A DNA stretch of 64,000 nucleotides from Nakamurella multipartita DSM 44233 (lineage in GTDB: Bacteria > Actinomycetota > Actinomycetes > Mycobacteriales > Nakamurellaceae), in the NCBI RefSeq assembly GCF_000024365.1, contig NC_013235.1:2294001-2358000 (forward strand), in the 5' to 3' direction. Shown here in pieces: positions 1 to 7,355 of this stretch. Every line of letters begins with the position of its first letter. Position 1 is the stretch's first letter. The notes below the pieces were generated by a model. It searched no databases, was not told where the DNA came from, and saw only the letters and a list, made by a program, of their open reading frames with translations. The translations under genes and the position numbers were made by a program.

Positions 1-204
1 GCGGTGCGCGAACAACCTTGCCCACCGGGCGGTCATCTTGATGTTTGTCATGGAGCGACAGAGACGCCGCGGTGTCCGGGGATAGGCGGGCCAGAGGAGA
101 CTTTCGGAGTTCAGCTGACCTTGACTCCACGCTGCAGCGTGGCCGGCGATGCCTTAAGCCAGCGAAACCGCTGGGGGAAACAGTGATGTTCGGGGGACAT
201 TGAG
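1..204. other. Upstream flank of the first gene; possible promoter with internal palindrome
   Basis: I see no convincing gene here. A perfect 16-bp palindrome, CCACGCTGCAGCGTGG, lies at 127-142. It directly follows a TTGACT hexamer (121-126) that could be a -35 box, with only a poor -10 (GGCGAT, 145-150) behind it. A dyad between -35 and -10 would be a classic repressor position, but the promoter itself is weak. Confidence 0.3.
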
Positions 205-1341
205 ATGAGTATGTCTGGGCGTTCGAATGAGCCAGTGCGTGGCCGTCATGGTCGTGCTCGTTTGTTAGTGGCCATGGGGCTCATGGTCTGCGTCGTGGCG
301 ACGGCGTCTGCTTGTGGAAATCGAAGTCAGGCTGCTAATGCGACCGACCCGGCCACCGGGAGATCCTCGATCACCGTCGAGTCAACCGGACCCGCTAACA
401 TCTCAGAAGCTCCACAATCGGCATCAGGTTCGTACTCACCCGATGCTCCGACGTCATGGAACCAAGATCAGAATAGGGATGGCTTCGAGGCTGTTACGTA
501 TGGACGAATGCTATACCTGATGGAAGAAGCGTATGGAGTGAGCTTCAAACCCTCAAAGATCACAGAAGAAGCCAATACTATTGATCCGTTCAATCCGGGA
601 CAGCCCAGTGTTTTCGGCTTCACGTCAGTCGAATACCCGGCCGACATAAGTAACGCAAAAGCGCAGGAGATCTATAATACATGGTTCTCCAAACAAGCAT
701 CTATACTGACCAATCTTCTCATTCAGGCGGGCGACGCACAGTCCACGGTCAAGTCAGGCTCATCTGAGGCAGCAAGCGTAACCTACTCTGTCCAAGACCT
801 GATCTTGGTTGATGCCTCCCGAGCAGGGCTTGGACTCCAATCGCCTGGCCTAGATATGAGAAATTCAAAAGGCGATGCTTACGATGGTCTCCAGAAACAC
901 TTTCTAGACATCGCCAACGACCCCAAGTATGCAGACCAGAATCAATGGGTGGTCTTCTCCGACAAAAAGCCAGCTGGCGATTCGTCCGCATCCGGATACC
1001 CCATCACCAACTCGTTAGCTATCGATCTTAGCTATGAGCAGAAGGTGACTCGTATGGATTTCGAGAAGCACACCGTTCCAGGCATAGCCTTGATCTCCGG
1101 CGCTATGAGTTATGCAAGGCAAGTTCCGGTTGATATCGACCCCGCCATATCATCATCCGATCTGGCAGCCGATAGAATCGTCAAAGATTTAACTGTCGAG
1201 GGACGAGGATGGAGATCGTTGCAGAACGGATCCCTCGAAGATCTGATACAAACCCAAAATGTTGGGAAGGAGCAACTCGCTTTTGTCAACGTCGACGGTC
1301 AACTCAAGGCGGAAATCTATTTGAACCCCAATGCGCGTTAA
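205..1341 (+). CDS. Predicted secreted lipoprotein of unknown function
   Basis: A 378-residue protein that I do not recognise. It begins with a basic stretch (residues 11-19), a hydrophobic segment (about 20-34) and a cysteine at residue 37 in the context TASAC. This resembles a lipoprotein signal peptide, although the -3 residue is Ala instead of the usual Leu. A Ser/Thr/Pro-rich linker follows to about residue 90, and the rest looks like a globular extracytoplasmic domain. The ATG start has GGGGGA upstream (192-197); a second ATG six bases downstream is an alternative. Codon use is more AT-rich than in the genes after 7.4 kb, so it probably belongs to accessory DNA. Function is unknown. Confidence 0.65.
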   Translation: MSMSGRSNEPVRGRHGRARLLVAMGLMVCVVATASACGNRSQAANATDPATGRSSITVESTGPANISEAPQSASGSYSPDAPTSWNQDQNRDGFEAVTYGRMLYLMEEAYGVSFKPSKITEEANTIDPFNPGQPSVFGFTSVEYPADISNAKAQEIYNTWFSKQASILTNLLIQAGDAQSTVKSGSSEAASVTYSVQDLILVDASRAGLGLQSPGLDMRNSKGDAYDGLQKHFLDIANDPKYADQNQWVVFSDKKPAGDSSASGYPITNSLAIDLSYEQKVTRMDFEKHTVPGIALISGAMSYARQVPVDIDPAISSSDLAADRIVKDLTVEGRGWRSLQNGSLEDLIQTQNVGKEQLAFVNVDGQLKAEIYLNPNAR

Positions 1342-1643
1342 AGCAATAGCCTATTGACATCTGGCCGGTAGGCGCCGATGTGAAACCCCTGAAGTCCCAG
1401 CATTCTGTTGCCCGCTGCTTTCAAAATTGCTATAGGGTCAATGACGCTATGAAGGTACGGCTTGCACGTCTGCAGTATTGTTGCAGGTGTCGGCTTCGCG
1501 CCGTTATCGACCGTTCGTCGATCAACTTCTGCCTCACGTTTAACCGCATCAGCCCTTCCCGCTCGAGATGGTAGGTGTCACACCGGTGTCGCACCCTCAC
1601 CAGAGCGGGGAGGACTCACACTTTTTGCCCTAGGCTGGGCTGA
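1342..1643. other. Intergenic stretch without a recognisable gene
   Basis: 302 bases between convergent genes. A TTGACA hexamer occurs at about 1353-1358, without a convincing -10 at the right spacing. The short open frames here have no coding character. I see no strong terminator hairpin. Confidence 0.4.
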
Positions 1644-3104
1644 TCAATTCTGTGGCTGGCTGAACGCCTCCTGAAACTCTTCGGTCGTCCCGAGTCCGCG
1701 GAGTAATGCTCCAATGAGCCTTTTAGCTACGACTCCCGGATGTTCGGTCATTTCGGTGAGTGTCGCCGTTGTCGTTCGCCGGTAGCTGTCTTGGTCGTAG
1801 TGCGGGCCTCGGGGTGGAAATCTCTGAGCCCAGACAAGACTGCGGCGGCCTTCGAGGCCGGTTGCTGCGATACCGAACAGCCACCCCGAGTGGTACCCAG
1901 TGAGTACTGATAGCATCCGCGCCCAATGAACCAGCCGGACCGCATATGCGACTGCGAGGCCGTCGAAAATGACTGACTCTGGCGTGCTTCGACTGTTGCG
2001 ACCAGCATATTCCTCGGTCATGCGGCCGACCATGGCCCGTATCCCACCGTCTTCGTGCACTTCGATATCGACAGTATCACTCTCGAAATCACCGTCGGGT
2101 CGGTATCGTCGGCCATCCGAGAGCGTTTGACTGCAGTACGCACGCCCCGTCGACCGTATCGCGATAGATGACGCATAGCCAGGTGACGGTTCATAGATTC
2201 GAACACTCTGGTGGACGAACTGCTCGGCTCCAGCTGTGATCGTGCGGTACGGTTCCGCCATCGGCCCTTGCGCGCTTTCAAGCAGTGTAAGAGCAAGTTC
2301 GTCGTGGTCGATTTCGGGCTGCGCGACCAGATACAAGTGACCGCGCCGTGCCTGCCCAGCGGCGATGATCGGATCCCGGTCGATCTCGGCCTGCAGCAGG
2401 TCCTCGATCCGGCTCGTCGTGTCGCGACGTGCGGCGTGGTACCGCGTTACCTCCGCGTCGGATAGCCTATTGCGACGGGTCTCACCACGGCCGTAGTAGA
2501 TGCCACCGACCATGTGGGGTGCCCGCGGCGAGACTGGGACCTGGATCACGACGTAGCCCTGAGTTGGGTCTTCCGCAAGCGCCAGTACGCGGATCGCGAT
2601 CGACAGCGGAGGATCGATCTGGCTGTTCGCGATCTGCTCGATGCGCTCCTGCAGGCCCACCAACTTCTGTGGTGTCAGCGTCCAAGTTCTTGTGGCCTTG
2701 TCCTCTTCGACGCCGACGATGACAGCGCCACCATCGATGGCGAACTGAGCGAGGTCGCGCGCCAGCTCGGCCCGGTCGCCCGGTTTGACGCCGATCTCGC
2801 GCTTGATATCCAGGTGGTGAGTCTCTGTCAACATCCCAGCCTCGACCACAGACCGCAATTCGTGCTCAGACTCTGGTGCCCAAGTGCTTTCGACCATAAA
2901 GCAGACACTATCTGGTTGACCGCTTGCGATCCGTGCGCCGCGCTCGGAGCCCAACAGCAACTCGAGCTTTTCTAACGGCAGGCGGCGGTCACCGCCACAC
3001 CTTCCACGCGTTTTGACACCATGGCGACCTGGGAGGCATGCGAATAGCCCACCTTGAAGCGTTTCCGTGAACGGGTTTATGTCTGCCGGTTCAGAAAGAT
3101 GCAT
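1644..3104 (-). CDS. AlbA_2 (Schlafen-type) domain protein
   Basis: Encodes up to 486 residues. If the ATG at 2897 is the true start it is 417 residues, and that start better matches where the conserved domain begins. Shortly after that Met comes the segment LDIKREIG, followed by ELARDLAQFAIDGGAVIVGVE and then a GGIYYGRGETRRNRLSD stretch. This is the pattern of the AlbA_2/Schlafen putative nucleic-acid-binding domain (E/DxKxE motif, a Gly-rich turn, R-G-x-T). The C-terminal 230 residues are unfamiliar. AlbA_2 proteins act as regulators or, in some cases, in phage defence; which applies here cannot be told. The gene stands alone on its strand, among orphan genes of atypical composition. Neither start has a clear ribosome site. 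Confidence 0.7.
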   Translation of the reverse strand: MHLSEPADINPFTETLQGGLFACLPGRHGVKTRGRCGGDRRLPLEKLELLLGSERGARIASGQPDSVCFMVESTWAPESEHELRSVVEAGMLTETHHLDIKREIGVKPGDRAELARDLAQFAIDGGAVIVGVEEDKATRTWTLTPQKLVGLQERIEQIANSQIDPPLSIAIRVLALAEDPTQGYVVIQVPVSPRAPHMVGGIYYGRGETRRNRLSDAEVTRYHAARRDTTSRIEDLLQAEIDRDPIIAAGQARRGHLYLVAQPEIDHDELALTLLESAQGPMAEPYRTITAGAEQFVHQSVRIYEPSPGYASSIAIRSTGRAYCSQTLSDGRRYRPDGDFESDTVDIEVHEDGGIRAMVGRMTEEYAGRNSRSTPESVIFDGLAVAYAVRLVHWARMLSVLTGYHSGWLFGIAATGLEGRRSLVWAQRFPPRGPHYDQDSYRRTTTATLTEMTEHPGVVAKRLIGALLRGLGTTEEFQEAFSQPQN

Positions 3105-3229
3105 CGTTCGAGGCTGGAGAACATGATCCCTTGAGCCAGTCGCACCCTATGCCTTTGGAAAAGACCTGAGCTGGTCAGATCGTATTGGCGTTCCCGACTA
3201 TACTCGTGTCTAAACTACCTCAGAGATGC

Positions 3230-3235
3230 TATACT
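3230..3235 (+). promoter_or_regulatory. -10 element TATACT of a likely leaderless promoter
   Basis: TATACT ends eight bases before the ATG at 3244, which places the transcription start at or next to the start codon. No Shine-Dalgarno sequence precedes the ATG, as expected for a leaderless message. The -35 region (about 3207-3212, TGTCTA) is poor. Confidence 0.5.
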
Positions 3236-3243
3236 GCTAAGCA

Positions 3244-3534
3244 ATGAGTAGTCCAATAGTAGCCATTGTGGTTGAATTCGATCAGGAAAAGAACGCCGGC
3301 CTCGTTGGACTTGATGGCAAGACCTTGCCATTCTCCTATCGTGACGGTGAGTCAGTCGTTTGTAGTAACGGCACAAACGTCCGCTTCTCCGGTAAACACC
3401 ATCAGGCTAATGGCTGCTCCTTAAAGATTCCGACTTCGGGTGATGCTCTTGTTCTCCATTCAGGACAGGAGTACCCGACATGGGCCTATTTCCGATCTTG
3501 GGAGTACGCTCGCGCCCGTCAAGAAACAGTGTAG
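3244..3534 (+). CDS. Small protein with cold-shock-like N-terminus
   Basis: A 96-residue protein. Residues 5-50 read like a degenerate cold-shock/OB-fold strand pattern: a V-EFD--KN-GLVG motif, then LPFSYRDG, then an NGTNVRFSG turn. In bona fide cold-shock proteins this would be K-F---KGFGFI and the FFH motif; the aromatic RNA-binding residues are mostly missing, so nucleic-acid binding is only a suggestion. The remainder is unfamiliar. The message appears leaderless. Codon use is AT-richer than the backbone. Its end overlaps the end of the convergent gene at 3519-3878 by 16 bases. Confidence 0.55.
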   Translation: MSSPIVAIVVEFDQEKNAGLVGLDGKTLPFSYRDGESVVCSNGTNVRFSGKHHQANGCSLKIPTSGDALVLHSGQEYPTWAYFRSWEYARARQETV

Positions 3535-3878
3535 TGTGTGGATTGGTGATATTGGTCGCCATCCATTCCGCGTGCCGTCGAGCACTGAGTCTCGCATTCT
3601 CTTGCGCCATTGGGGGCATCGAGTCGCCATGACGTTTCGATCGAGGATCGACCGTCCGTTCTGCTCGCTGGTTTCGAGGTCAGAATGCGGTTCTCAACAT
3701 CAATGGTCTCGAGAAGAACTTCCGAGTCCGCAATATCAAAGTGCTGATGAAGGAGGGTTACTCCGAATCGCTGCAGCGCACCGTGCCGTTCAAGAACTTC
3801 TCTGATCTCCGCGAACACAGCATCATCAGCAGCGCTCACCGGTCGAACCTCGTTGATGTCCGGGAGACGAGTACTCAT
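3519..3878 (-). CDS. Conserved hypothetical protein
   Basis: A 119-residue protein starting at the ATG at 3878, preceded by GAGAGG at good spacing; a longer frame exists to 3986 but lacks coding character. It has an acidic N-terminus (LPDINEVRPVSAADD), then a predicted helix EIREVLERHGALQRFGVTLL, then HQHFDIADSEVLLE and ETSWRL, and a C-terminal region with two Cys (CETQC). I recall similar short hypothetical proteins in Streptomyces and relatives, but no function is established. It converges on, and overlaps by 16 bases, the cold-shock-like gene. Confidence 0.6.
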   Translation of the reverse strand: MSTRLPDINEVRPVSAADDAVFAEIREVLERHGALQRFGVTLLHQHFDIADSEVLLETIDVENRILTSKPASRTDGRSSIETSWRLDAPNGARECETQCSTARGMDGDQYHQSTHYTVS

Positions 3879-4299
3879 CGGTGATCCTCTCGATCGGCGT
3901 AGGCGAATCGCAAAGCGTGGAAACCAAGCTTCGGATGCGTACAGGATATAGTCGCTTCCTCCTCTCCGCTCGTTGGGCTTTCTCAAACTGTCGGCCGGTG
4001 TCCCCTGTGCTCGTTGGTGGGCCTGTCGTTGCCGTCAACCATGGAAATTTGACTGAGTGTGGCGGCCCCGTGGCGGCCCCGGCGAGGCGCTGTTATCACG
4101 GTTCACACTTTTGGGCGACACGCGTTGGGCAGACCGAGCAGTTGGTAGTCGGTCACGGCCTCATTCGGAATACCGTGACTTGGCGCCCGTGACCATGTCC
4201 CTACTTCTCGGGACTTGCGATGAACTAGAAGGTCGTCCAGACTCCAACACAAGCCACAGTGCCAGGGGGCCACTGTGGTGGACGGAGGGGGCTACAACG
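3879..4299. other. Divergent regulatory region with repeats and an inverted repeat
   Basis: 421 bases between two divergent genes. It contains a tandem duplication of GTGGCGGCCCC (about 4057-4078) and an inverted pair GTCACGG/CCGTGAC with a 14-base loop (about 4153-4180). A perfect 8-bp inverted pair CCACAGTG (4254-4261) and CACTGTGG (4271-4278) lies just before the ribosome site of the next gene. I see no gene in it. Confidence 0.45.
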
Positions 4300-4740
4300 A
4301 TGTCGGTGCTGGATCTGGGTCGGCTGCGCGAGCGCAAGGCTAAACTTCTCAGTGAGCGACAGGCGGCCGTGTCTTGGGGAGAGCAAGTGCTGCGTGAGTT
4401 TCACGCTGCGGCGACCGACCTAGAGACTCCCACGCTCGGTAACCCCGACTTCCTTAGACGCACTTTTGGGACACATGCTCAACGCGGAGTGTGGCCAGTC
4501 TTGCTGGAGTATCGGAGCGATCGGGACCTCATCATCGAAATTTGCTTCGGCGCTGCGGTGACGCGGAGCGGGGTGACCTTTGTCAAGGGGAAGCAGGCCA
4601 ACGCAGCGGATACGTCTCAATGGATCGCGGTCCAGTGCGGATTCTCGATCGAATTGATGCAACGTGCGGTTGAAAGTGCGCTCCTGGGGGATCCGTGGAC
4701 GTCACTTGATGCTGCCAAGCTAGCGCCAAGTAGCCGCTAG
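4300..4740 (+). CDS. Hypothetical protein, first gene of a small operon
   Basis: A 146-residue protein that I do not recognise. The start chosen is the ATG at 4300, which follows GGAGGGG (4284-4290); an upstream in-frame extension lacks coding character. The N-terminal 35 residues are charged and helical (RLRERKAKLLSERQAAV). A mixed domain follows, with EIC (about residue 83) and a C-terminal helix. No signal peptide or membrane segment is seen. It is followed after 26 bases by a tiny Arg/Glu-rich gene, likely co-transcribed. A hairpin-capable inverted repeat sits immediately upstream. Confidence 0.6.
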   Translation: MSVLDLGRLRERKAKLLSERQAAVSWGEQVLREFHAAATDLETPTLGNPDFLRRTFGTHAQRGVWPVLLEYRSDRDLIIEICFGAAVTRSGVTFVKGKQANAADTSQWIAVQCGFSIELMQRAVESALLGDPWTSLDAAKLAPSSR

Positions 4741-4766
4741 ACTTTTCGAGTCCTGCCGAAAGGGGC

Positions 4767-4946
4767 ATGACCATGTCGTACACACCACCGCCAGATCATG
4801 GAATCCACCGCCCGACAGATGCCGAAGCCGCCAAGCGGATTGCCGATCAGCAAAAGAGGCAGCTCGAGGAGGAGCGACGGCGAAGGGAAGAAGCATTGCG
4901 TGCCGAGTCGCGCCGACGCGCGGGTGAATCATCTCAGCAGAAGTAA
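4767..4946 (+). CDS. Tiny charged helical protein
   Basis: A 59-residue protein starting at ATG 4767, with AAAGGGG directly upstream; an ATG two codons later is an alternative. The middle (residues 18-50) is almost continuous Ala/Arg/Glu/Gln helix (AAKRIADQQKRQLEEERRRR), probably a short coiled coil. It lies 26 bases after the previous gene and is likely in the same transcript. There is no homology I can name. Confidence 0.5.
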   Translation: MTMSYTPPPDHGIHRPTDAEAAKRIADQQKRQLEEERRRREEALRAESRRRAGESSQQK

Positions 4947-4975
4947 TTGACGCAGCAGGCGCGACAGCGCATACT
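4947..4975 (+). promoter_or_regulatory. Promoter TTGACG-N17-CATACT
   Basis: A good sigma-70-type promoter: -35 TTGACG at 4947-4952, 17-base spacer, -10 CATACT at 4970-4975. The -10 ends eight bases before an ATG at 4984, so the message would be leaderless or nearly so. The -35 directly abuts the stop codon of the preceding gene. Confidence 0.55.
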
Positions 4976-4983
4976 GCGTAAAG

Positions 4984-5215
4984 ATGAGTCGATCACCGAA
5001 GAGTATTTCCTCAAACGAGGCGTTGGCTTGGCGCAATCCTGTTCATTGTGGGCTTTTGTTGCCTTGCTGTGTTTGTGCTACTCTTCACTGTCGGTCGCAC
5101 GATAAATTGGGTGCTAATTGCCACGGGTGTCGGCGCACTGACATTTGGAGCTGTGCTCACGGGACGGCCACGTGCGCTGATTGACTTCCTAGTTTCAATT
5201 GTGCCTTGGGCGTGA
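4984..5215 (+). pseudogene. Small two-helix membrane protein gene, apparently frameshifted
   Basis: From the ATG at 4984 the first frame gives a polar N-terminus (MSRSPKSISSNEALAWR) and then nonsense. The +1 frame from about 5018 reads RRWLGAILFIVGFCCLAVFV, then a second hydrophobic segment (NWVLIATGVGALTFGAVL) and a short tail ending at the TGA at 5213-5215. Two clean transmembrane segments preceded by basic residues are typical of a real small membrane protein. That frame has no ATG/GTG/TTG start before the first helix, because it is closed by TGA at 4985. The simplest reading is one extra base at about 5010-5030 relative to an intact gene. A non-standard start is the alternative. Confidence 0.4.
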
Positions 5216-5250
5216 CTTCAGTCTTCAACCATTGTCTTGCATCGCCTGAG

Positions 5251-5685
5251 TCACTTCTCTCGTGTGGCCTGCCTACCACCCCGCCTGCCACGCATCTGAA
5301 CACCGTGGCGCTTGAGCGTCTCGTTGACTGTCGACGGATACTCGCCCAGGATCGCAGCGACCTGAGCACAGGACTTGCCTGCCTCGTAGAGCTTGATGGC
5401 CTCCTCGACCTGGGCTCCGCCAAGGCCGGCTGGCCGGAGTGGTATGCCGAGTTCGCGAAGCGCCTCAATGACGGTGTTCTTGGTCAGGTCGTACTTGCGG
5501 GCAACGGCTCGAGCGGAGGATCCGGCTTCGTAGGCCGCAGCGACTTCCTGTTTGATGCCGGCGGAGACCCGCGCACCGATCTTGACTGGTGCACGGCGGC
5601 GAGAGGAGTGGCTGGACTGCGTGACCGTGACCTTCGGGAAGACGGGCATCGGCGGAAGAGTTGAATACCACCCGAGAACGCCCAC
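5251..5685 (-). CDS. Protein with two tandem helix-turn-helix motifs
   Basis: A 144-residue protein. After a 35-residue basic N-terminus come two copies of a recombinase-like HTH: VAAAYEAGSSARAVARKYDL (about 48-67) and AIKLYEAGKSCAQVAAILGE (about 96-115). Each is followed by a recognition-helix-like stretch (TKNTVIEALRELG; YPSTVNETLKRHG). This pattern resembles the DNA-binding tails of serine resolvases and the HTH parts of transposases, but no catalytic domain is present. The start is GTG 5685, preceded by an almost perfect anti-16S sequence, GGAGGTGAT. It lies beside the IS110 element and may be a small regulator or a leftover of a mobile element. Confidence 0.6.
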   Translation of the reverse strand: MGVLGWYSTLPPMPVFPKVTVTQSSHSSRRRAPVKIGARVSAGIKQEVAAAYEAGSSARAVARKYDLTKNTVIEALRELGIPLRPAGLGGAQVEEAIKLYEAGKSCAQVAAILGEYPSTVNETLKRHGVQMRGRRGGRQATREK

Positions 5686-5750
5686 GTCGACGGATCACCT
5701 CCGTTTCCTCCGGACTGTGTGGGATGCCGGCCGCAGGCGCCCAGGCTGAC

Positions 5751-5817
5751 CAACTCGGCGCCGAACCGGGCGAATCGGGCCTGGTTTCGCCGAGTTGACG
5801 CTTCTATGTTTGTCAAC
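5751..5817. repeat. Nested inverted repeats between the HTH gene and IS110
   Basis: A perfect 10-bp inverted pair, CAACTCGGCG (5751-5760) and CGCCGAGTTG (5788-5797), has a further GAACC/GGTTT pairing inside it. It overlaps a second pair GTTGAC/GTCAAC (5794-5799 and about 5812-5817). The stretch 5686-5974 holds no gene. It could be the end of the insertion element, a terminator for the leftward transposase transcript, or an operator of the HTH gene. Confidence 0.4.
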
Positions 5818-5974
5818 CCTGCTAATTGATCTTCTTCGCGGCCCAGTGGTGCACAGCCGGTTGACTTGCACCGGCCGTGCGCCAGGCGCCTTTCGGGCAG
5901 GGCTGAACAGGCCTTCCTCGATCCGCTGGAGAAACGGATGTGGGCCGGCCGGGCGGTGGTGGGCGGGGACTGGG

Positions 5975-7069
5975 TCAGGCGGCCGTGGCGGCCTGACCGT
6001 TGGTCATCGTCGGGTTCAACGCCTCGATGGTGCGCAGGATCTTGAACATCTCGCGGGCGATGTACCGCTTGAGCATCCGGCGGATCTCTTTGGCCGTCAG
6101 GCTGCCGCTGCGCCGGCGGATGTAGTCCTGGGTTCGCTCGTCCCACTGGGCCCGGGTGACCGCGACGGTGTGCAGGGCCCGGTTCAGTTGGCGGTCGCCG
6201 CCCCGGTTGAGCCGGTGCCGCACGATCCGGCCGCTGGACGCCGGGACCGGGCTGGCCCCGGCCAGCGCCGCGAACGCCGCCTCGTCCCGGCAGCGGCCGT
6301 GGTGGCTGTAGGACACGATCAGCTGGGCGGCGACGACCGGGCCGACGCCGACCTGCTTGAGCAGCTGCGGAGCAGCGTCCTGAACGATCGTCGTCAGGCT
6401 CTTGCCGTTGTCCCGGATCTGCTGATCCAACTGGATGATCGCGTTCGCCTTGCGGCGCAGCACGACCAGCCGGGCCTGCTCCTCGATCGGCCGCCCACCC
6501 CGGCAACGAGACTTGGCCAGCTTCTCCAGATCTGTTCCACTCAAACCTTTTCGGCGCAGCGCCTGGTGCTCGGCGGTGCCGGTGAGCAGCTCGGCCAGCA
6601 GCTGGTTGTGCAGCTGGGTCCGGTGCCGGGTCATCTGTTCCCGGTCCACCACCAGCAGCCGCAACGCCTCCCGCACTCCCTCGCCGGTCCGCGGCGCCGG
6701 TACCCGCTCCACCGCCATGGCCAGCACCTTACGAGCGGCTAGCACCGCATCGCCCGGGTCGGACTTGCCGCGCCGGCCCCGCTCCCCGCGGGAGGGCCGC
6801 TCGACCTCGACGACCCGGATCCCGACCGCTTCCAACGCCCGGCACAGCCCCGCACCGTAGCTGCGGGTGCCCTCCAACCCGACCAGGAACCGGCCGGAAG
6901 GCACCACCCGCAGGATCCAGGTCACCACCTGGGCGTAACCCTGCTCGTCGTTGTCGATCGTGATCTGCTCGATCACCGCCCCGACCGGGGACACCACAGA
7001 CAAACTCGTCGTGTCCACATGGGTGTCACCGCCGATGACGGCGTCGACCGAATCTGCCACAGTAGGCAT
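5975..7069 (-). mobile_element. IS110-family transposase (DEDD type)
   Basis: A 364-residue transposase/recombinase. The start is the ATG at 7069, with GGAAGGAG upstream. The N-terminal RuvC-like domain shows the DEDD residues: D15 (GGDTHVDTT), E66 (VGLEGTRSYG), D104 and D107 (GKSDPGDAV). The C-terminal Transposase_20 domain contains LAGASPVPASSGRIVRHRL followed by NRGGDRQLN, where the Ser of PASSG is the candidate nucleophile. IS110 elements move as circular intermediates without terminal inverted repeats and are guided by a bridge RNA encoded beside the transposase. The gene looks intact. The element boundaries cannot be fixed from one copy. Confidence 0.92.
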
Positions 7070-7355
7070 CAGCTCGTGCTCTCCTTCCAGAGCTCGGGTC
7101 AACAAGGGTCGACGCCGGCCTGGAGGACCCACCCACGGCACATCTGTGACGGGTCACCCGGCTCTCCGCGTGAACGGGGAACAGGGACAGGCTTCTTATC
7201 AGGCCAACAGGTGAGCAGGCCGGCGTCGGCGCCCGGGACGACACGTCAACTCAAAGGCACACCGAAGTGGCCGAATCAGCACCGAGCCAATCCCGAACAC
7301 CAACCCCGAATCCTGGTCGAACACCCACCAGAACCGGCCTACCAACACTCACAGA
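7070..7355 (-). ncRNA. Candidate IS110 bridge-RNA region
   Basis: 286 bases without a gene immediately upstream of the transposase start, where IS110-group elements encode their bridge RNA. It can form a long structure: a perfect 13-bp pair, CGACGCCGGCCTG (7110-7122) and CAGGCCGGCGTCG (7216-7228), encloses about 93 bases. Those bases include the palindrome GTGACGGGTCAC (about 7146-7157). The position and structure fit. The target- and donor-binding loops cannot be assigned without the element's ends and target site. Confidence 0.45.

Noticed and set aside
4-186. 60-codon open frame at the left edge
   Set aside because: GTG start, no ribosome site, no coding character; it overlaps the promoter-like elements of the first gene.
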